Shown piece by piece: positions 25,487 through 36,681 of a stretch of 64,000 nucleotides of DNA. This DNA is from Massilia agilis. Its GTDB lineage: Bacteria > Pseudomonadota > Gammaproteobacteria > Burkholderiales > Burkholderiaceae_D. The position numbers were made by a program, and so were the translations under genes. Under the pieces are notes generated by a model. The model saw only the letters and a program-made list of their open reading frames with translations, was not told the origin of the DNA and did not search any database. The stretch spans positions 186,001-250,000 of the forward strand of contig NZ_JANUHB010000004.1 in assembly GCF_024756255.1 (NCBI RefSeq), given 5' to 3'. The stretch's first letter is position 1, and the number at the start of each line of letters is the position of its first letter.

Positions 25487-25560
25487 ACGCGTGGGCGGGA
25501 GACCCGCCCACCCTACAGAACCGTCACGGTAGGGTGGGCAGCTCGGCTGCCCACGCGTCC
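25487..25560. repeat. Family 1 repeat between paaZ and the cupin gene
   Basis: Two hairpin units: CGCGTGGGCGGGAGACCCGCC-CACCCTAC followed after about 12 bases by GTAGGGTGGGCAGCTCGGCTGCCCACGCG. The order of the arms is the reverse of the copy in the paaA-paaB gap. Confidence 0.85.
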
Positions 25561-25594
25561 AACTACAGTCTGAATGAGCGGACAAGGAGGAAGC

Positions 25595-26050
25595 ATGCCA
25601 AAGCTCGACCTGAACAACATCGAACAACGCAAGGGCACCAACTACCCCGAACAGTTCGCCGGCCCGATGAAGGACCGCATCCGCCAGCGCCTGGGCGACG
25701 CCGCCGGCCTCACGCAATTCGGCGTCAACCTGCTGCAGCTATCGCCGGGCAGCTGGTCCGCCCAGCGCCACTGGCATTCGCACGAGGACGAATTCGTTTA
25801 TATCGTTTCCGGTGAAGTGGTGCTGGTCACGGACGAGGGCGAGCAGGTCATGCGTGCCGGAGACTGCGCCGGCTTCCCGGCTGGCGTTCCCAACGGCCAC
25901 CACCTGGTCAATCGCAGCGACAAGGTCGCGGTCTGCCTCGAAGTGGGCACGCGCAACCCGCAGCAGGACCGTGCCGAGTATCCGGACATCGACATGGTCT
26001 GCCACCCGGGGCGCGACGGCTACCACCACAAGGACGGTACGCCGTACTGA
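25595..26050 (+). CDS. Cupin-domain protein downstream of paaZ
   Basis: A 151-residue single-domain cupin. Motif 1 is HWHSHEDEFVYIVSGE and motif 2 is PAGVPNGHHLVNRS, giving the expected His/Glu metal ligands. The C-terminal tail has many acidic and histidine residues (DMVCHPGRDGYHHKDG). Preceded by the strong GGACAAGGAGGAAGC ribosome-binding site. It follows paaZ after 123 bases, most of that a repeat, so it may be the last gene of the paa transcript, but no paa function for such a cupin is known to me. It could be an isomerase, dioxygenase or sugar-binding protein. Confidence 0.8.
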   Translation: MPKLDLNNIEQRKGTNYPEQFAGPMKDRIRQRLGDAAGLTQFGVNLLQLSPGSWSAQRHWHSHEDEFVYIVSGEVVLVTDEGEQVMRAGDCAGFPAGVPNGHHLVNRSDKVAVCLEVGTRNPQQDRAEYPDIDMVCHPGRDGYHHKDGTPY

Positions 26051-26058
26051 GCGCCGCC

Positions 26059-26132
26059 GTAGGGTGGGCACTTGTGCCCACGCCGTGCTCACGAGCCGCG
26101 TGCGAACGCGTGGGCTCGAGAGCCCACCCTAC
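26059..26132. repeat. Family 1 repeat between convergent cupin gene and argH
   Basis: GTAGGGTGGGCACTTGTGCCCACG at the left and CGCGTGGGCTCGAGAGCCCACCCTAC at the right. It fills nearly the whole 84-base convergent gap and may serve as a bidirectional transcription stop, though no T-run is present. Confidence 0.85.
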
Positions 26133-26134
26133 GG

Positions 26135-27532
26135 TCAGCCTTCCAGCTGCTTGCGCACCCGTGCAATGGCCGCACGCACCTGGTTGGGCGCCGTGCCGCC
26201 AACGTGGTCGCGTGCCGCCACCGAACCTTCCAGCGTCAGCACGGCGAACACGTCCTGCTCGATCAGCGGCGAGAACTCGCGCAGGCGCTCCAGCGACATC
26301 TCGGACAGGTCGCACTTCGCGTCGTCGCACGCACGTACGGCGCGCGCCACGGCTTCGTGCGCGTCGCGGAACGGCAGGCCCTTCTTGACCAGGTAGTCGG
26401 CCAGGTCGGTCGCCGTGGCGTAGCCCTGCAGGGCGGCCGCGCGCATCGCATCCGGCTTGACGGTGATCCCGCCGGCCATGTCGGTGAAGATGCGCAGCGT
26501 GTCCAGCACCGTGTCCACGGTGTCGAACAGCGGCTCCTTGTCTTCCTGGTTGTCCTTGTTGTAGGCCAGCGGCTGGCCCTTCATCAGGGTCAAGAGGCCC
26601 ATCAGGTGGCCGTACACGCGGCCGGTCTTGCCGCGCGCGAGTTCCGGCACGTCCGGGTTTTTCTTCTGCGGCATGATCGACGAGCCGGTGCAGAAGCGGT
26701 CGGCGATGTCGATAAAGCCCACGCGCGGGCTCATCCACAGGATCAGCTCTTCCGACATGCGCGACACGTGCATCATCAACACTGACGCGGCCGAGGTGAA
26801 TTCGATCGCGAAGTCACGGTCGGACACGGCGTCCAGCGAGTTGTGGCACACGTCCTCGAAGCCGAGCGTCTTGGCCACGCGCAGGCGGTCGATCGGGAAG
26901 GTGGTGCCGGCCAGGGCGGCCGCGCCCAGAGGCAGGCGGTTGACGCGGCGGCGGGCATCCACGAAGCGCTCGGCGTCGCGGCCGAACATCTCCACGTAAG
27001 CCAGCATGTGGTGGCCGAAGGTGATCGGCTGCGCCACCTGCAGGTGCGTAAAGCCCGGCAGGATGGTGTCGTAGTGGCGCTCGGCCAGGTCGACCAGCGC
27101 ACCGCGCAGGCCCGCCAGCAGGGCCAGCACGTCGTCGATGGCAGCGCGAACGTACAGGCGGATATCGGTGGCCACCTGGTCGTTGCGCGAGCGGCCCGTG
27201 TGCAGGCGCTTACCGGCGTCGCCAACCAGTTCGGTCAGGCGCTTCTCGATATTCAGGTGCACGTCTTCCAGGTCGAGCAGCCATTCAAAGCTGCCGGCCT
27301 CGATCTCGCCGCGGATCTGCGCCATGCCGCGCTCGATCTCGGCGCGGTCCTGCTGGCTGATGATGCCCTGTGCGGCCAGCATTTCGGCATGGGCGAGCGA
27401 GCCCTGGATGTCGAACAGGGCCAGGCGCTTGTCGAAAAAGACGGAGGCGGTATAACGTTTGACGAGGTCCGACACGGGTTCGGAAAAGCGGGCCGACCAG
27501 GCTTCGGCCTTCTTGGAAAATTGATCAGTCAT
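26135..27532 (-). CDS. argH: Argininosuccinate lyase
   Basis: Last step of arginine synthesis: splits argininosuccinate into arginine and fumarate, in the cytoplasm as a tetramer. The 465-residue protein has the fumarase/aspartase-superfamily signature [12 protein letters not shown] with the catalytic Ser, [12 protein letters not shown] near the N-terminus, and the catalytic His region [14 protein letters not shown]. Full length. Monocistronic as far as the sequence shows, convergent with the cupin gene. Confidence 0.97.
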   Translation of the reverse strand: MTDQFSKKAEAWSARFSEPVSDLVKRYTASVFFDKRLALFDIQGSLAHAEMLAAQGIISQQDRAEIERGMAQIRGEIEAGSFEWLLDLEDVHLNIEKRLTELVGDAGKRLHTGRSRNDQVATDIRLYVRAAIDDVLALLAGLRGALVDLAERHYDTILPGFTHLQVAQPITFGHHMLAYVEMFGRDAERFVDARRRVNRLPLGAAALAGTTFPIDRLRVAKTLGFEDVCHNSLDAVSDRDFAIEFTSAASVLMMHVSRMSEELILWMSPRVGFIDIADRFCTGSSIMPQKKNPDVPELARGKTGRVYGHLMGLLTLMKGQPLAYNKDNQEDKEPLFDTVDTVLDTLRIFTDMAGGITVKPDAMRAAALQGYATATDLADYLVKKGLPFRDAHEAVARAVRACDDAKCDLSEMSLERLREFSPLIEQDVFAVLTLEGSVAARDHVGGTAPNQVRAAIARVRKQLEG

Positions 27533-27667
27533 GGGGGAATGGTCCGGTTTGATTTACACGATTATAAACTGCGCCGGGCCAGGGGCAGGGGAAGCGGCGG
27601 GTTGAAAAGACGGTTAGAATCCGCAATTAGCAGTCTATTAATTCATTAAATAACAACAGGAGACAAC

Positions 27668-28225
27668 ATGAAGCGATTCGCACAGCTCGGCCTGGCGGCG
27701 GTTCTCGCACTCGGCCCGTTCACCGGCAGCGCCTTCGCGCAGCAGGGCCAAAGCGCCGCCCCGGCGGTCCAGGCGCAGGCAAAGGACGTGGAATCCATCG
27801 ACGGCATCGTCGCCGCACTGTACGACGTGATCTCTGGCCCGGCCGGCAAGGAGCGCGACTGGAACCGCATGCGTTCGCTGTTCGTGGCCGACGGCACGCT
27901 GCGCGCGGTGGTGCCCAAGGACGGGGCGTTCGTCATCCGTACGATGACTGTTGACGACTACATCACCCGCAACAGCCCGCATTTTGCGTCCAATGGCTTC
28001 TTCGAGAGCGAAGTGGCGCGCACGACCGAAGTGTTCGGCCAGGTGGCCCAGGTGTTCTCCACCTACCAGTCCAAGCATGCCAGTTCGGACGCGCAGCCGT
28101 TCGCGCGCGGGATCAACAGCATCCAGCTGTACAACGACGGCAAGCGCTGGCACATCGTCAGCGTGCTGTGGCGCGGCGAGGACGCCAACCTCAAGCTGCC
28201 CGAGCGTTACCTGAAAAAGCAGTAA
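27668..28225 (+). CDS. Exported protein, probable NTF2-like fold
   Basis: A 185-residue protein with a signal peptide (MKRFAQLGLAAVLALGPFTGSAFAQ). The mature part has a SnoaL/NTF2-like look: a conserved start VESIDGIVAALYDVISGPAG, RDWNRMRSLFVADGTLR, then DDYITRN and a C-terminal GKRWHIVSVLWRGED strand pair. Such proteins are common in Bacteroidetes and proteobacteria and have no defined role. The ATG follows AACAGGAGACAAC. No operon partner is evident. Confidence 0.75.
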   Translation: MKRFAQLGLAAVLALGPFTGSAFAQQGQSAAPAVQAQAKDVESIDGIVAALYDVISGPAGKERDWNRMRSLFVADGTLRAVVPKDGAFVIRTMTVDDYITRNSPHFASNGFFESEVARTTEVFGQVAQVFSTYQSKHASSDAQPFARGINSIQLYNDGKRWHIVSVLWRGEDANLKLPERYLKKQ

Positions 28226-28261
28226 CGATTTGGCATCGCTGGTTGGCGTTCGCACAGGACG

Positions 28262-28289
28262 TTGGCGTTTCGCCAATCAGCGCTAGAAT
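28262..28289 (+). promoter_or_regulatory. Putative sigma-70 promoter of the GNAT gene
   Basis: TTGGCG (28262-28267), 16-base spacer, TAGAAT (28284-28289). Predicted transcription begins near 28296, which supports the ATG at 28315 over the in-frame ATG at 28288. Confidence 0.4.
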
Positions 28290-28314
28290 GGCCTTTTCAG
28301 CCGGATTGCATGAC

Positions 28315-28749
28315 ATGCTCAACGATTCCAACTTCCAGATCAGCACTGACCGCACGCGGCTCGATGTCGCGATGATCTACCGCTTCCTGAGCGAGCAATC
28401 TACCTGGGCGATCGGCATCTCGCGCGATGTCGTCGAGCGCTCGATCGAGAACTCGCTGTGTTTCGGCGGCTATGTCGATGGCCGCCAGGTGGCGTTCGCC
28501 CGTGTGATCACCGATTACGCCACCTTCGCGAACCTGGTGGACGTGTTCGTACTGCCCGAATACCGCGGCCGCGGTTATTCAAAATGGCTGATGCAGGCGA
28601 TCATCGATCATCCCAGCCTGCAGCGCCTGCGCCGCTTCATGCTCGCCACCAGCGACGCGCACGGGCTGTACACCCGTTTCGGCTTCACCGCGCCGGCCAA
28701 GCCCGAGACACTGATGGAACGGTATTTCCCGAATATTTACCTCTCCTGA
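28315..28749 (+). CDS. GNAT-family N-acetyltransferase
   Basis: A 144-residue acetyl-CoA-dependent acetyltransferase. The GNAT core is visible: motif A VDVFVLPEYRGRGYSKWLMQAII (V-x-P-x-x-RGRGYS, the acetyl-CoA pyrophosphate loop) and motif B with the ending YTRFGFTAPAKPETLMERYFPN. The substrate is not predictable; close family members in this size class are annotated only as GNAT. The start at 28315 is favoured by the promoter position. Confidence 0.82.
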   Translation: MLNDSNFQISTDRTRLDVAMIYRFLSEQSTWAIGISRDVVERSIENSLCFGGYVDGRQVAFARVITDYATFANLVDVFVLPEYRGRGYSKWLMQAIIDHPSLQRLRRFMLATSDAHGLYTRFGFTAPAKPETLMERYFPNIYLS

Positions 28750-28818
28750 CCGCGCTCAACACGGCGACACCCTTCTGGAATCAGGCTTACGATTGTCCGG
28801 CCAGGAGGAGGGAGTCGC

Positions 28819-30033
28819 ATGTTTCGATTCGCTGTTCGTGTCGCGTTAGCGCTTTCCATGTTGAGCGGCGCTGGCATCCAGGCCGCCGAGGCCTTGGCCA
28901 TCAAGGGCTCGCTGGTCATCATCGGCGGCAACCTGCGGGCCGATAACGCTGCCGTCTGGGAGCGCATTGTGCAGCTCGCCGGCGGCAAGGGCGCGCGCAT
29001 CGCCGTTTTCGCCTCCGCCTCGGCCTACCCCGAGACCACCGGCATGAGCAATGTCGAGCGGCTCGACAAGTACGGCGCCGATGCCTTCTTCGTGCCAGTC
29101 GCCGTCAAGCTCGCGGGCGTGGATTACAAGGCCATGGCCGACGACCCCGAGGTCGCGGCGGCGGTGCGCGGCGCCGGCGGCGCCTATTTCGCCGGCGGCG
29201 ACCAGGAGCGCATCACGCGCGCGCTCAAGCACCCGGACGGCAGCAACACGCTGGTGCTGGACGCGCTGTGGGACATGTACCGGCGCGGCGGCGTGATCGC
29301 CGGTTCCAGCGCCGGCGCCGCCATCATGAGCAGCACCATGTTCGGCGCTCCCAAGCCGGTGCTGGCCACGCTCAAGCTGGGCGTGGCGGACGGCCACGAG
29401 ATCACGCCGGGCCTGGGCTTCATCGGCGACGACGTGTTCGTCGACCAGCACCTGCTGGTGCGCGGGCGCTTTGCGCGCATGCTGCCGGCCATGCTCAAGA
29501 AGGGCTACAAGCTCGGGCTGGGCATCGACGAGAACACGGCCATGGTGGTCAGCCCCAACCGCGACGTCGAAGTGGTCGGCTACAAAGGCGCGCTCCTGAT
29601 CGACCTGGCCAACGCCAGCGCGCAGGACGGGCCGTTCAACGTGGCCAACGTGCGCCTGAGCTACCTGGACAACGGCGACCGCTTCAACATCGCCACCCGC
29701 AGTTTCACCCCGTCGCCGGACAAGGCCGACGGCAAGCTCGATCCGGCCAAGCCCTACTACCGCGAGCCGCTGTTCTCGGCCGACATCCTGGGCAACAGTA
29801 CCGTGGTGGACCTGATGGCCAAGCTGATCGACAGCGACCAGCAGGACGCGATCGGCCTCACGCTCGGCAGCCCGCACGGCGTGCAGCCCGACCTGGGCTT
29901 CGAGTTCAAGTTCTCGCGCACCAGCGACAGCGTCGGCTACCAGTCCTCCACCACCGACGCGTATTCCGTCTACAACGTCCGCCTGGACATCCGTCCCATC
30001 CTGATCCGCAGGCCGCTGTACCAGTACAAGTGA
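28819..30033 (+). CDS. Exported cyanophycinase (peptidase S51)
   Basis: Serine exopeptidase releasing beta-Asp-Arg dipeptides from cyanophycin. The 404-residue product has a signal peptide (MFRFAVRVALALSMLSGAGIQA), so it resembles the extracellular CphE/CphI type rather than cytoplasmic CphB. The catalytic triad is readable: S164 in AGSSAGAAIMS, H211 in VDQHLLVRGR and E238 in GIDENTAM. About 120 residues after the S51 core form an extra C-terminal region of unknown role. The ATG follows AGGAGGGAGTCGC. It is followed after 112 bases by an exported M42 peptidase. Confidence 0.88.
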   Translation: MFRFAVRVALALSMLSGAGIQAAEALAIKGSLVIIGGNLRADNAAVWERIVQLAGGKGARIAVFASASAYPETTGMSNVERLDKYGADAFFVPVAVKLAGVDYKAMADDPEVAAAVRGAGGAYFAGGDQERITRALKHPDGSNTLVLDALWDMYRRGGVIAGSSAGAAIMSSTMFGAPKPVLATLKLGVADGHEITPGLGFIGDDVFVDQHLLVRGRFARMLPAMLKKGYKLGLGIDENTAMVVSPNRDVEVVGYKGALLIDLANASAQDGPFNVANVRLSYLDNGDRFNIATRSFTPSPDKADGKLDPAKPYYREPLFSADILGNSTVVDLMAKLIDSDQQDAIGLTLGSPHGVQPDLGFEFKFSRTSDSVGYQSSTTDAYSVYNVRLDIRPILIRRPLYQYK

Positions 30034-30145
30034 ACCCGCGCCGAGGTGCGTGAGGCGAGGCAACATTAGTGCTATATTGCCATGATCTGTCTCGGCAGCA
30101 GCGCGCCGGGATGTTCATCGCGCCTTGTTACCTCGGAGTTCTCTC

Positions 30146-31321
30146 GTGCTGAAAGCTATTCGCCTGATCGGTCAATCGGCTTGCGTCGCCATGCTGGCGC
30201 TGACGGTTCAAACAATCGATGCCAAAGCGGCCGACCGGGTCGAACTCCTGCTTGAAAAGCTGTCGAACGCGGCAGGCCCCCCGGGCGCCGAGGAAGCCGT
30301 GCGGGCGATCATGGTGAGCGAGATGAAGCCCTACGCCAGCGAGCCGATCCGCTACGACGGCCTCGGTTCCGTCATCGCCCAGCAGGGCAAGACCGGGCCG
30401 CGCATCATGATCGACGCCCACATGGACGAGCTGGGCGGCATGGTGCGGCGCGTCACCCCGGACGGCTTCGTCACCATGCAAATGCTCGGCGGCTGGCTCG
30501 ACCAGGCCTTGGTCAACCAGCGCTGGATCATCATCGGCTCCAAGGGGCCGGTGCACGCGGTGACGGGCATTCGCGACATTCACATCGTGCCGGCCGACGA
30601 GCGCACCAAGGTCTACCCGCGCGACGGCATTTTCCTCGACGTGGGCGCCAAGAATGCGAAGGAAGTGGCCGACCTGGGCCTGTCGCCGGGCGACCCGGTG
30701 GTGCCCGATTCGCCCTTCATGGTCCTGAACGGCAGCAAGAACTATCTCGGCAAAGGCTGGGACGACCGCATCGGCTGCGCCGTGCTGGTCGAAGCGATGC
30801 GCCGCACCGCCACCATGGCCCACCCCAACCAGCTGTTCTACGTCGCCACCACGCAGGAGGAAATCGGCTTGCGCGGCGCACGCACCGCCACGCAAACGGT
30901 CAAGCCGGACATCGGCATCGCCATCGAAGGCGGCATCAGCGGCGACACGCCGGGATCAAAGCCGGAAGAAACCCAGGCCAGGCTGGGCGCGGGGCCGGGC
31001 ATGTTCCTGTACGACTCCAGCACGCTGCCGAACCGCAAGCTGGTGGCTTTCACGCGCAAGACGGCGGCGGCAAAGAACCTGCCGCTGCAAGCCGACCTGG
31101 TTCAAGGCTATGGCGACGACTCGGCCGAAATGCAGCTCAATAACGGCGGCACGCCAACCATCAACCTGGTGGTGCCGGTACGTTACACGCACGCGCACAA
31201 CGGCGTGGTCAATCGCCAGGACTTCGACCAGATGGTGGAGCTGGTGGTGGCGATGCTCATGCAGCTCGACGAAAAGACCGTGGCCCATTTGCGGGACTTC
31301 ACGCCAAGCGCAGGGCAATGA
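30146..31321 (+). CDS. M42-family aminopeptidase with export signal
   Basis: Di-metal aminopeptidase of the M42 (glutamyl aminopeptidase / FrvX) type, 391 residues. Metal-site motifs: H92 in IDAHMDELG, D206 in GKGWDDRIG, E238/E239 in ATTQEEIGLRG, E261 where most members have Asp (AIEGG), and VRYTHAHNG. Unusually there is a hydrophobic N-terminus (about 3-28, ending IDAKAAD) that looks like a signal peptide; M42 enzymes are normally cytoplasmic. The start is the GTG at 30146, 7 bases after GGAG. Its TGA overlaps the ATG of the next gene (ATGA). Confidence 0.85.
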   Translation: MLKAIRLIGQSACVAMLALTVQTIDAKAADRVELLLEKLSNAAGPPGAEEAVRAIMVSEMKPYASEPIRYDGLGSVIAQQGKTGPRIMIDAHMDELGGMVRRVTPDGFVTMQMLGGWLDQALVNQRWIIIGSKGPVHAVTGIRDIHIVPADERTKVYPRDGIFLDVGAKNAKEVADLGLSPGDPVVPDSPFMVLNGSKNYLGKGWDDRIGCAVLVEAMRRTATMAHPNQLFYVATTQEEIGLRGARTATQTVKPDIGIAIEGGISGDTPGSKPEETQARLGAGPGMFLYDSSTLPNRKLVAFTRKTAAAKNLPLQADLVQGYGDDSAEMQLNNGGTPTINLVVPVRYTHAHNGVVNRQDFDQMVELVVAMLMQLDEKTVAHLRDFTPSAGQ

Positions 31322-31776
31322 CCGCCCGCTACTACTTCACCTTCCAGCAGGACTGGCACTGGTCGCACGTGGCCTACTGGGTCCACGTGCCGGTCGCAGG
31401 TTCGGGCACCGACACCGATCCGCCGGCGCCCGAACCGGTGCCGCACAGGGGCTATGTTTTCCTGCATGTGGAGTTCGGCGACACCACGCTGGCGTTCAGC
31501 TCCCCGGCACAGCTGGATCACGTGATCGCCGTGCTGGGCACCAAACCTTTGCCCACGAGCCGCCAGCTTTCCGCCAAGCGTGGCGCTGGGTACGGCCCGA
31601 ACAGGCACTGGTTGAGCCGGCTGCCGGCAAGCCTGAAGCAAGCGCGCCAACGCGAGAAGGTCGTCCGCACGCTGGCGGAAGTGCGCGCCAAAGTGGTAGT
31701 TGCCGACGAGCGTAATGGCAGCGAGAAGTTCCAGGTGCTCCCTGGCTTTGAGCGCTCGCCGGTTGGAATGCCGTGA
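31318..31776 (+). CDS. Hypothetical protein coupled to the M42 peptidase gene
   Basis: A 152-residue protein that I do not recognise. It is rich in aromatic residues at the start (YYFTFQQDWHWSHVAYWVHV), then HVEFGDTTLAFSSPAQLDHVIAVLG, and has a basic C-terminal half with helices (LKQARQREKVVRTLAEVRAK). No signal peptide or membrane segment. It starts in an ATGA overlap with the M42 gene, which argues for real translation. It may be a DNA- or protein-binding accessory; nothing firmer can be said. Confidence 0.65.
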   Translation: MTARYYFTFQQDWHWSHVAYWVHVPVAGSGTDTDPPAPEPVPHRGYVFLHVEFGDTTLAFSSPAQLDHVIAVLGTKPLPTSRQLSAKRGAGYGPNRHWLSRLPASLKQARQREKVVRTLAEVRAKVVVADERNGSEKFQVLPGFERSPVGMP

Positions 31777-31823
31777 CGGCCCGGCAGCGCACAGCCGCAT
31801 TCAATACTTCGCAAGGAACGCTC

Positions 31824-33233
31824 ATGCATCGATTCGCAATTCGCTTGCTTGCGGCAGCGCTGGCGCTGGCGGCCGGCACCGCTGTGGCCCAGTCGCCCGC
31901 CACGGTCCGCGTCGACTACACGCACAGCGGCAATGCCCTGTCCGACCAGTACGCGCTGGAACGGGTGCTGATCGAGCCGCTGCCCTGGCCGGGCGACCCG
32001 GCGCGGCCGTTCGACGACACCAACCGGGGCCAGAACCGCGTCGAAGTCGTGGACGCGAAAACCGGCGACATGCTTTACTCGCGCGACTTCTCTACCGTGT
32101 TCGCCGAGTGGAGCACCACCGAGGAAGCCGCGCGCATCAGCCGCGCGTTCCACGAGTCCGTGCGCTTTCCCAAGCCGGACCGCCCGGTGCGCGTGCGCGT
32201 CCTCAAGCGCGACGAGCGCAACGCGTTCTCGGTGGCGTGGAGCGTTGAGGTGGACACCGACGCGCAGGACGTGATCCGCAAGCAGCCACCGGCGCCGGCC
32301 AAACCGATTCCGATTAAGGTCAGCGGGCCGTCGCCGCAAAAGGTGGACCTCTTGATTCTTGGCGACGGCTACACGCAGGCCGACATGCCCAAGTTCGAAG
32401 CGGACGCCAAACGGCTGTCGCAGCACCTGTTCGCGGTTTCGCCCTTCAAGGATCGCGCCGGCGACTTCAACGTGTGGGCGATGGCGGTGCCCACGCAGGA
32501 GTCGGGCGTGTCGCGGCCTTCCACCGGCGTCTATCACGCGTCCGCGCTTGGCACGCGGTACGACGTGTTCGGCAGCGAGCGCTACGTGCTGGCGCTGGAC
32601 AACCGCGCGCTGCGCGACATTGCCCAGTACGCGCCGTACGAGTTCATCGAAATTTTGGTCAACAACGAAACCTACGGTGGTGGCGGGATCTTTGGCCAGT
32701 TCAGCACCGCGGCCGCCAGCAACAGCTGGGCCAACTACCTGTTCGTGCATGAGTTCGCGCACCATTTCGCCGGGCTGGCCGACGAGTACTACACCTCGCC
32801 GGTCGCGTACCAGTCCAGCAGCGCGCGGCCCGAGCCGTGGGAGCCGAACGTGACCGCGCTGCGCGACCCCGCCAGGCTGAAATGGCGCCAGCACGTGAAG
32901 CCCGGCACGCCGCTGCCCACGCCGTGGCCGAAAGCCGAATATGAAGAGTATTCGCGCGCCTATCAGAAAAAGCGTGCCGCGCTGCGGGCCGCGAACGCGC
33001 CGGAGTCGCAGATGGATGCGCTGTTCCGCGAAGACCTGGCGCACACCAATGCCCTGTTCGCGCGGCAGAAGTACTACGGCGTGGTGGGCGCATTCGAAGG
33101 CGCGAACTACGAAGCCAGCGGGTATTTCCGACCCGCAATGCAATGCATCATGTTCGACCGCAGCGAGCGGTTCTGCCCCGTCTGCCAGGACGGCATCAGC
33201 GAGATCATCGACCTGTACGCCGGCCATCGCTGA
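31824..33233 (+). CDS. Exported M64-family (IgA peptidase M64) metallopeptidase
   Basis: A 469-residue zinc peptidase with a signal peptide (MHRFAIRLLAAALALAAGTAVAQ). An N-terminal M64 beta domain (about 25-150) precedes the catalytic domain: the start VDLLILGDGYTQADM is typical of M64, the zinc motif is H309-E310-F-A-H313 and D320-E321 (HEFAHHFAGLADEY). The C-terminus has a Cys pair (RFCPVCQDG). M64 members include the Clostridium ramosum IgA protease; substrates here are unknown. It is 48 bases downstream of the coupled hypothetical gene, in the same run of exported hydrolases. Confidence 0.88.
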   Translation: MHRFAIRLLAAALALAAGTAVAQSPATVRVDYTHSGNALSDQYALERVLIEPLPWPGDPARPFDDTNRGQNRVEVVDAKTGDMLYSRDFSTVFAEWSTTEEAARISRAFHESVRFPKPDRPVRVRVLKRDERNAFSVAWSVEVDTDAQDVIRKQPPAPAKPIPIKVSGPSPQKVDLLILGDGYTQADMPKFEADAKRLSQHLFAVSPFKDRAGDFNVWAMAVPTQESGVSRPSTGVYHASALGTRYDVFGSERYVLALDNRALRDIAQYAPYEFIEILVNNETYGGGGIFGQFSTAAASNSWANYLFVHEFAHHFAGLADEYYTSPVAYQSSSARPEPWEPNVTALRDPARLKWRQHVKPGTPLPTPWPKAEYEEYSRAYQKKRAALRAANAPESQMDALFREDLAHTNALFARQKYYGVVGAFEGANYEASGYFRPAMQCIMFDRSERFCPVCQDGISEIIDLYAGHR

Positions 33234-33384
33234 GCGGCCGGAACTGCCGGGTTCGGTTGTGTGAGCTGGCGAACAGACCTGTCTTTTTCCGCGTCCTATG
33301 CTGGAACTCAGCATGACAAAAAGCTACGACGCCGGCGCAATGACCGGCGTTTGCCCAACCATCGAAACGGAAAGAGGACACATG

Positions 33385-34044
33385 ATGAACAAACTGCTCG
33401 CTAGCCTGATCGGCGGCCTGCTCGCCGCCTCGGCCTATGCCCAGACCGGCACCCAGGCCACCCAGCCGACCCGCACCACGCCGCCGCTGAACTCGACCAC
33501 GCCGGCAACCCAGTCCACCACCGTTGACCCGGCCGCCAACAGCGGCGCCGTCAACCAGAACGGCGCAATGGGCGCGGCAGGCAGCACCGCTGGCACCACC
33601 AGCGCGACCGGCTCCAGCACGACCACCACCACGACCACCAGCCACGACATGGCCAAGGCCCAGTCCGAAGCCGACAAGGACGTGGCCAAGGCCGAAGAGA
33701 AGGAAGCCAAGGCCGATGCCAAGGCTGACAAGAAGCTGAACAAGGCAGCCGCCAAGGCCGACAAGAAGAAAGCCAAGGCACAGGAAAAGGCAGCGAAGAA
33801 GCAGGCTGACGCCACCGAGAAGGTGTCGAAGGCCGATCCGGAAGACCGCGCCAAGGCAGAGGCGAAGGCTGAGAAGAAGATCGCCGACGCCAACTACGAC
33901 GCGCAGAAGAAGATGATCAAGGCCGACGAGAAGCTCAACAAGGTGAAGGCCGAGACCAGTGCCGACAAGGCCAAGGCACACGCCAAGACCGAAGAGAAGC
34001 GCGGCGAGGCAGCAGCCGACCTGCACAAGAGCGCGGCGAAGTAA
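33385..34044 (+). CDS. Exported Lys/Ala-rich helical protein
   Basis: A 219-residue protein with a signal peptide (MNKLLASLIGGLLAASAYAQ), a Thr/Pro/Ala/Gly-rich low-complexity linker at about 20-88 (with a run of threonines), then an almost continuous Lys/Ala/Glu/Asp-rich helix (ADKKLNKAAAKADKKKAKAQ) to the end. It looks like a cell-envelope or histone-like spacer protein; related Ala/Lys-rich proteins of Burkholderiales have no known role. Two adjacent ATGs exist; 33385 is better spaced from AGAGGA at 33373-33378. A terminator follows 103 bases later. Confidence 0.75.
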   Translation: MNKLLASLIGGLLAASAYAQTGTQATQPTRTTPPLNSTTPATQSTTVDPAANSGAVNQNGAMGAAGSTAGTTSATGSSTTTTTTTSHDMAKAQSEADKDVAKAEEKEAKADAKADKKLNKAAAKADKKKAKAQEKAAKKQADATEKVSKADPEDRAKAEAKAEKKIADANYDAQKKMIKADEKLNKVKAETSADKAKAHAKTEEKRGEAAADLHKSAAK

Positions 34045-34147
34045 GCTTTACCACGGGGCGGCAGCAACGCCCGGCTGGCCTTTGTCGCCAACACAGGAAC
34101 AGCCGATCGTACGCTGCCGGTCCGTACTCCGATCCAAGTAGGAGATT

Positions 34148-34173
34148 GGGCGCCTTGATGGCGCCCTTTTTTT
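34148..34173 (+). terminator. Rho-independent terminator after the Lys/Ala-rich gene
   Basis: GGGCGCC - TTGAT - GGCGCCC followed by seven T residues. Ends the rightward transcript before the convergent parC gene. Confidence 0.88.
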
Positions 34174-34191
34174 GGTTCACGCCCACGACAA

Positions 34192-34274
34192 CGTCGTCCC
34201 GGCGAAGGCCGGGACCCATAGACAGGCCGCGTAGCCGCAAACTCAGCATGGGTCCCGGCTTGCGCCGGGACGAC
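34192..34274. repeat. Family 2 repeat pair between terminator and parC
   Basis: CGTCGTCCCGGCGAAGGCCGG...GACCCAT and CATGGGTCCCGGCTTGCGCCGG...GACG facing each other. It ends 9 bases before the 3' end of parC. Confidence 0.85.
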
Positions 34275-34283
34275 GGGGCTGCT

Positions 34284-36635
<2,352 letters not shown>

Positions 36636-36681
36636 AATCAGTATTCGGTCAGTGTTCGGGCTAACTCTGCGGCGTATTTTC

